Below are positions 59,977-64,000 of a stretch of DNA of 64,000 bases, in pieces (position 1 is the stretch's first letter; every line of letters starts with the position of its first letter). A program made the translations under genes and the position numbers. This DNA comes from Chromobacterium sinusclupearum (GTDB lineage Bacteria > Pseudomonadota > Gammaproteobacteria > Burkholderiales > Chromobacteriaceae). The notes under the pieces were generated by a model, which worked only from the letters and a program-made list of their open reading frames with translations, made no database searches and was not told the DNA's origin. The DNA is taken from positions 139,278 to 203,277 of the forward strand of contig NZ_PPTF01000060.1 in assembly GCF_002902845.1 (NCBI RefSeq), read 5' to 3'.

Positions 59977-60822
59977 TTAGTCGGCGGCTGCCGGGTAGCA
60001 GTCGGCCATGAACTGATGCAGGACGGCCTGTTCGATACGTTGCCTTTCGCGGGCGGGGATGGCGATGCGCAAGATCAACTGATAGCGCTTTTCGTCGACG
60101 GGCTGAATGGAAATGCGCGGCTCCACCGATGGGATGTCCACCAGGTAGCGTTTGGCCATTTCTTCCATGTGCTGGCGCGCCAATTCCATATGCGGCAGGC
60201 AGGTGTTTTCCGCGGCCGCCATCAGCAGGCGCTCGGCCTGAGCTGGCGGCACAGTGTAGGCGAGCGGCACATTGATGATATGCATCACGTATTCGCCCAT
60301 ATAGTTTTCCCGTATCACCGGCGTGGACAGCAGCAGGCTGTTGGGGAAGGTGAGGGCGCGGCCGGTCATTTGGTGCGAGCTGTGATTGGGGCCGATTTCC
60401 ATCACGGTGGTCGACAGCAGGCCGATGTCGACCACGCGGCCGCGCACCGTGCCGATCTCGATATGATCGCCCAGGCTGTAGCTGTCCGACATCTGGCGGA
60501 CGACGCCGCCAGAGATGCACATGATCAATTCCTTGGTGGCCAGGATCAGCGCCGCGGCGAAGGCCAGCATGGAGACGGCCAGCGTCTGCAGTTCATTGGC
60601 CCAGATGAAGCCTATGCCGGCTAGTCCCGCCAGGAATAGGCCGTTTCGGGTGTTGACCGACCAGCGGCGGCGCTCCTCGACCGGCACGCCCTGATTTGCC
60701 GCCAGGAGCCGGTCGACTACGATGCGGATGATCAGCAGCGTCAGAATCAGCAGCAGCGAGCGGGTAATCTCGTGCGAGTAGTTTTCCCGCAGGAAGGCGA
60801 TCAGGTCGAGGAAGGTGCGCAT
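59977..60822 (-). CDS. MscS family small-conductance mechanosensitive channel
   Basis: A 281-residue channel protein. Three to four hydrophobic segments occupy residues 15-100, followed by the pore-lining region LAVSMLAFAAALILATKELIMCISGGVV and the MscS beta domain with YSLGDHIEIGTVRGRVVDIGLLSTTVMEIG. The C-terminal cytoplasmic cage ends YPAAAD. It is distinct from the cNMP-linked channel at 4683. It lies 8 bp downstream of prfC. Confidence 0.9.
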   Translation of the reverse strand: MRTFLDLIAFLRENYSHEITRSLLLILTLLIIRIVVDRLLAANQGVPVEERRRWSVNTRNGLFLAGLAGIGFIWANELQTLAVSMLAFAAALILATKELIMCISGGVVRQMSDSYSLGDHIEIGTVRGRVVDIGLLSTTVMEIGPNHSSHQMTGRALTFPNSLLLSTPVIRENYMGEYVMHIINVPLAYTVPPAQAERLLMAAAENTCLPHMELARQHMEEMAKRYLVDIPSVEPRISIQPVDEKRYQLILRIAIPARERQRIEQAVLHQFMADCYPAAAD

Positions 60823-60829
60823 GGGCTGC

Positions 60830-62440
<1,611 letters not shown>

Positions 62441-62610
62441 GGGGTGACTTGCTTGGAATTCGATAAAGCCGACTATTTTACCGGACTTGCCGCCCCACGG
62501 AAATCCTGTTGTCGCGGCTTTTTCGGCGGATTTCAGGCTGCGAATATGGCGACGGCCTGCGCGATAGCGGGGTACAATGACGGTACTTAAGCAGATTGAA
62601 GGAGCGTTCC

Positions 62611-63228
62611 GTGTTCACCGGCATTGTCCAGGGCGTGGCCGAAGTGGTCGCCATCGAAGAAAAGCAGGATTTCCGGACCCACATCGTACGTTTGCCGCAG
62701 GCCATGCTGCCCGGCTTGCAATTGGGGGCCTCGGTGGCGCACAACGGTTGCTGTCTCACCGTCACCCGCGTTGACGGCGATCGGGTTCACTTCGATCTGA
62801 TGCAGGAAACGCTGCGCGTCACCAATCTGGGCGCGCTGAGGGTGGGCGACGGGGTCAATGTCGAGCGCGCGGCGCGTTTTGGCGACGATATTGGCGGTCA
62901 TGCGATGTCCGGCCATGTGATGGGGCTGGCTACGGTGGTGGAGGTGATCGAATCGCCGAACAACCGCACCGTGTGGTTCGAGCTGCCGGCCGGCCTGAAA
63001 AAATACGTGTTCACCAAGGGCTATATCGGCATAGACGGCATCAGCCTCACCATAGGCGCGGTTGAAAACCGCCGCTTCTGCGTCCATCTGATCCCGGAAA
63101 CGCTGACACGCACCAATATCGCCGGCCGGGCGCCGGGCGATCAGATCAATATCGAGATCGATCCGCAAACCCAGGCCATCGTCGACACCGTGGAGCGGGT
63201 GCTGGCGCAGCGCGGAGACGCGGTGTGA
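62611..63228 (+). CDS. ribE: Riboflavin synthase alpha chain
   Basis: A 205-residue enzyme that dismutates two 6,7-dimethyl-8-ribityllumazine molecules to riboflavin. It carries two lumazine-binding repeats, [14 protein letters not shown] at residues 1-14 and the second starting [14 protein letters not shown] near 102. The start codon is GTG (62611), preceded by GAAGGAG with 7-nt spacing; the frame is open a few codons upstream. Its stop overlaps the next gene's start. No FMN riboswitch is seen in the 170-bp gap before it. Confidence 0.96.
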   Translation: MFTGIVQGVAEVVAIEEKQDFRTHIVRLPQAMLPGLQLGASVAHNGCCLTVTRVDGDRVHFDLMQETLRVTNLGALRVGDGVNVERAARFGDDIGGHAMSGHVMGLATVVEVIESPNNRTVWFELPAGLKKYVFTKGYIGIDGISLTIGAVENRRFCVHLIPETLTRTNIAGRAPGDQINIEIDPQTQAIVDTVERVLAQRGDAV

Positions 63229-63887
63229 TGCTGGCCGGCGAGCCGGCGCTGGCTTCTTGGAGCGGCGGCAAGGATAGCTGCCTCGCGCTGTGGCGCGCGG
63301 TGCGGCTGGGCGTCAAGCCCGTCCTGCTGTTGACCATGTGCGATGAAAGCGGAGAACGCTCGCGTTCGCATGGCGTGCGGCCGGAAGTGCTGGCGATGCA
63401 GGCGGAGGCGCTGGGTTTGCCGCAGCGCCTGGGGCGGGCGAGCTGGGGCGATTATCGCGAGGTCTTCGTCGAGGCCTTGCGCCGCGCCGCCGATGACGGC
63501 GTCAGGCTGGCGGTGTTTGGCGACATCGACCTCGACGCGCATCGCGAATGGGAAGAGCAAGTCTGCCTTGAGGCCGGCTTGCGCGCTTTTTTGCCGCTAT
63601 GGCAACAGAAGCGGGCCGACCTGGCGCGCGAATTCGTCGCCGCCGGCTTTGTCGCCCGCATCGTGATGGTCAATACGGCATTGGCGGATGAAAAATGGCT
63701 GGGCCGCGTGTTCGACGCGGCCCTGATCGAAGAAATGCTGGCCGAGGGCGTCGATCCCTGCGGCGAAGCGGGCGAATTCCACACGCTGGTGGTGGATGGC
63801 CCGCTGTTCAATCGGCCGCTGGCGCTGCGCGACGGCGAAGTGGCGAAGCTCGGCGAATACCGGGCGCTGGATCTGCTGCCCGCGTAG
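63228..63887 (+). CDS. PP-loop adenine-nucleotide alpha-hydrolase (diphthine--ammonia ligase-like)
   Basis: A 219-residue protein of the ATP-binding MJ0570/DUF71 family. The PP-loop motif SGGKDSCLALW lies near residue 12. The central block MVNTALADEKWLGRVFD, and GVDPCGEAGEFHTLVVDGPLF near 185 with the conserved GEFHT, mark the diphthine-ammonia ligase-like group. Bacteria lack diphthamide, so the bacterial substrate is unknown. Its ATG overlaps the ribE stop (TGATG); a GTG at 63225 is the alternative. It sits inside the riboflavin operon, an odd partner. Confidence 0.85.
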   Translation: MLAGEPALASWSGGKDSCLALWRAVRLGVKPVLLLTMCDESGERSRSHGVRPEVLAMQAEALGLPQRLGRASWGDYREVFVEALRRAADDGVRLAVFGDIDLDAHREWEEQVCLEAGLRAFLPLWQQKRADLAREFVAAGFVARIVMVNTALADEKWLGRVFDAALIEEMLAEGVDPCGEAGEFHTLVVDGPLFNRPLALRDGEVAKLGEYRALDLLPA

Positions 63888-63915
63888 AACGGGCGAACCG
63901 ACAAAGGAAGAGAGC

Positions 63916-64000
63916 ATGGCCATATCCCCGATTCAAGACATCATTGCCGACATCAAGGCCGGCAAGATGGTGGTGCTGATGGACGCGGAAGACCGCGAGA
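63916..64000 (+). CDS. ribB: 3,4-dihydroxy-2-butanone-4-phosphate synthase, start of gene (partial)
   Basis: The first 28 codons are present before the window ends. IQDIIADIKAGKMVVLMDAEDRE matches the N-terminus of RibB/RibBA, including the acidic E-D-R-E motif that binds magnesium and the substrate. Whether a GTP cyclohydrolase II domain is fused cannot be seen. A good site, AGGAAGAGAGC, precedes the ATG at 63916. It continues the ribE operon. Confidence 0.85.
   Translation, partial: MAISPIQDIIADIKAGKMVVLMDAEDRE

Noticed and set aside
62441..62610. FMN riboswitch before ribE
   Set aside because: None of the conserved FMN aptamer blocks could be found in the 170 bp before the gene.

Overview
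The window is a gene-dense, GC-rich (low 60s percent by eye) bacterial chromosome segment with about 62 protein genes, one structural RNA gene and many intrinsic terminators. Gene content (phaB-type acetoacetyl-CoA reductase, CioAB cyanide-insensitive oxidase, DusC, TruC, RlmJ, RF3, Orn, MoeA, DsbD) and protein style point to a betaproteobacterium of the order Neisseriales, most likely Chromobacterium or a close relative. That placement is inference from recognised families; no search was run. Most of the window is core chromosome, with no insertion sequence, prophage, CRISPR array or tRNA seen.

Layout. 1-4.5 kb: a CHASE-domain sensor cut by the window edge, a minus-strand run of small stress genes (msrA, HDAC-like deacetylase, DUF1653, GNAT) and dusC. 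4.6-7.3 kb: an MscS channel with a cyclic-nucleotide domain, a 48-codon gene, a large hairpin repeat, and a UmuD-type S24 protein with an added N-terminal RHH-like segment and a 24-bp palindrome at its start codon. 7.4-9.7 kb: cioAB. 9.8-13.3 kb: a minus-strand operon that reads as a bufferin-type RiPP metallophore system (secreted metallo-hydrolase, Cys-rich precursor, MNIO/DUF692 enzyme, DUF2063 partner, DoxX protein). 13.5-20.5 kb: a ParD-like/methionine aminopeptidase pair, WYL regulator, DJ-1/PfpI, GrpB, GNAT plus a broken GNAT, VOC protein, tdk, rlmJ, truC. 20.9-25.7 kb: a complete BMP-type nucleoside ABC importer. 25.8-31 kb: moeA, a ferredoxin, a low-GC cysteine-hydrolase-like gene, an AI-2E family protein and dsbD. 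31-38 kb: hydrolase, EamA exporter, pheA, a LOG-family gene, a membrane protein, a DAHP-synthase-like protein lacking its catalytic motifs, a UDG-family protein and a nitronate-monooxygenase-like enzyme. 38.4-44.6 kb: folE, a BLUF photoreceptor, FKBP, msrC, phaB, rsgA, a pterin dehydratase, an M48 protease and orn. 44.7-53.7 kb: pgi, pncC, xerC, moxR, terB-like, thioesterase, usp, an XRE regulator, the SRP RNA (ffs) with a clear promoter, argE and an NSS symporter. 53.8-64 kb: small membrane protein, aromatic/aspartate aminotransferase, tdcBC with a 560-bp leader, a hypothetical gene, TetR regulator, MscS channel, prfC, and the start of a riboflavin operon (ribE, a PP-loop gene, ribB).

How genes work together. 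Several clusters are coupled by 4-bp or larger overlaps (bufA-bufB, bufC-bufD, cioA-cioB, moeA-ferredoxin, M48-pcd-rsgA, importer ATPase-permease, ribE-PP-loop). Redox and metal stress is a recurring theme: msrA, msrC, dsbD, a cyanide-insensitive oxidase, DJ-1 and a probable copper-buffering RiPP operon. The points most worth following are the metallo-hydrolase-plus-bufferin operon, the UmuD-like candidate self-repressor with its operator, the degenerate DAHP synthase, the ParD-like/Map pair, and an orphan terminator hinting at a small RNA.
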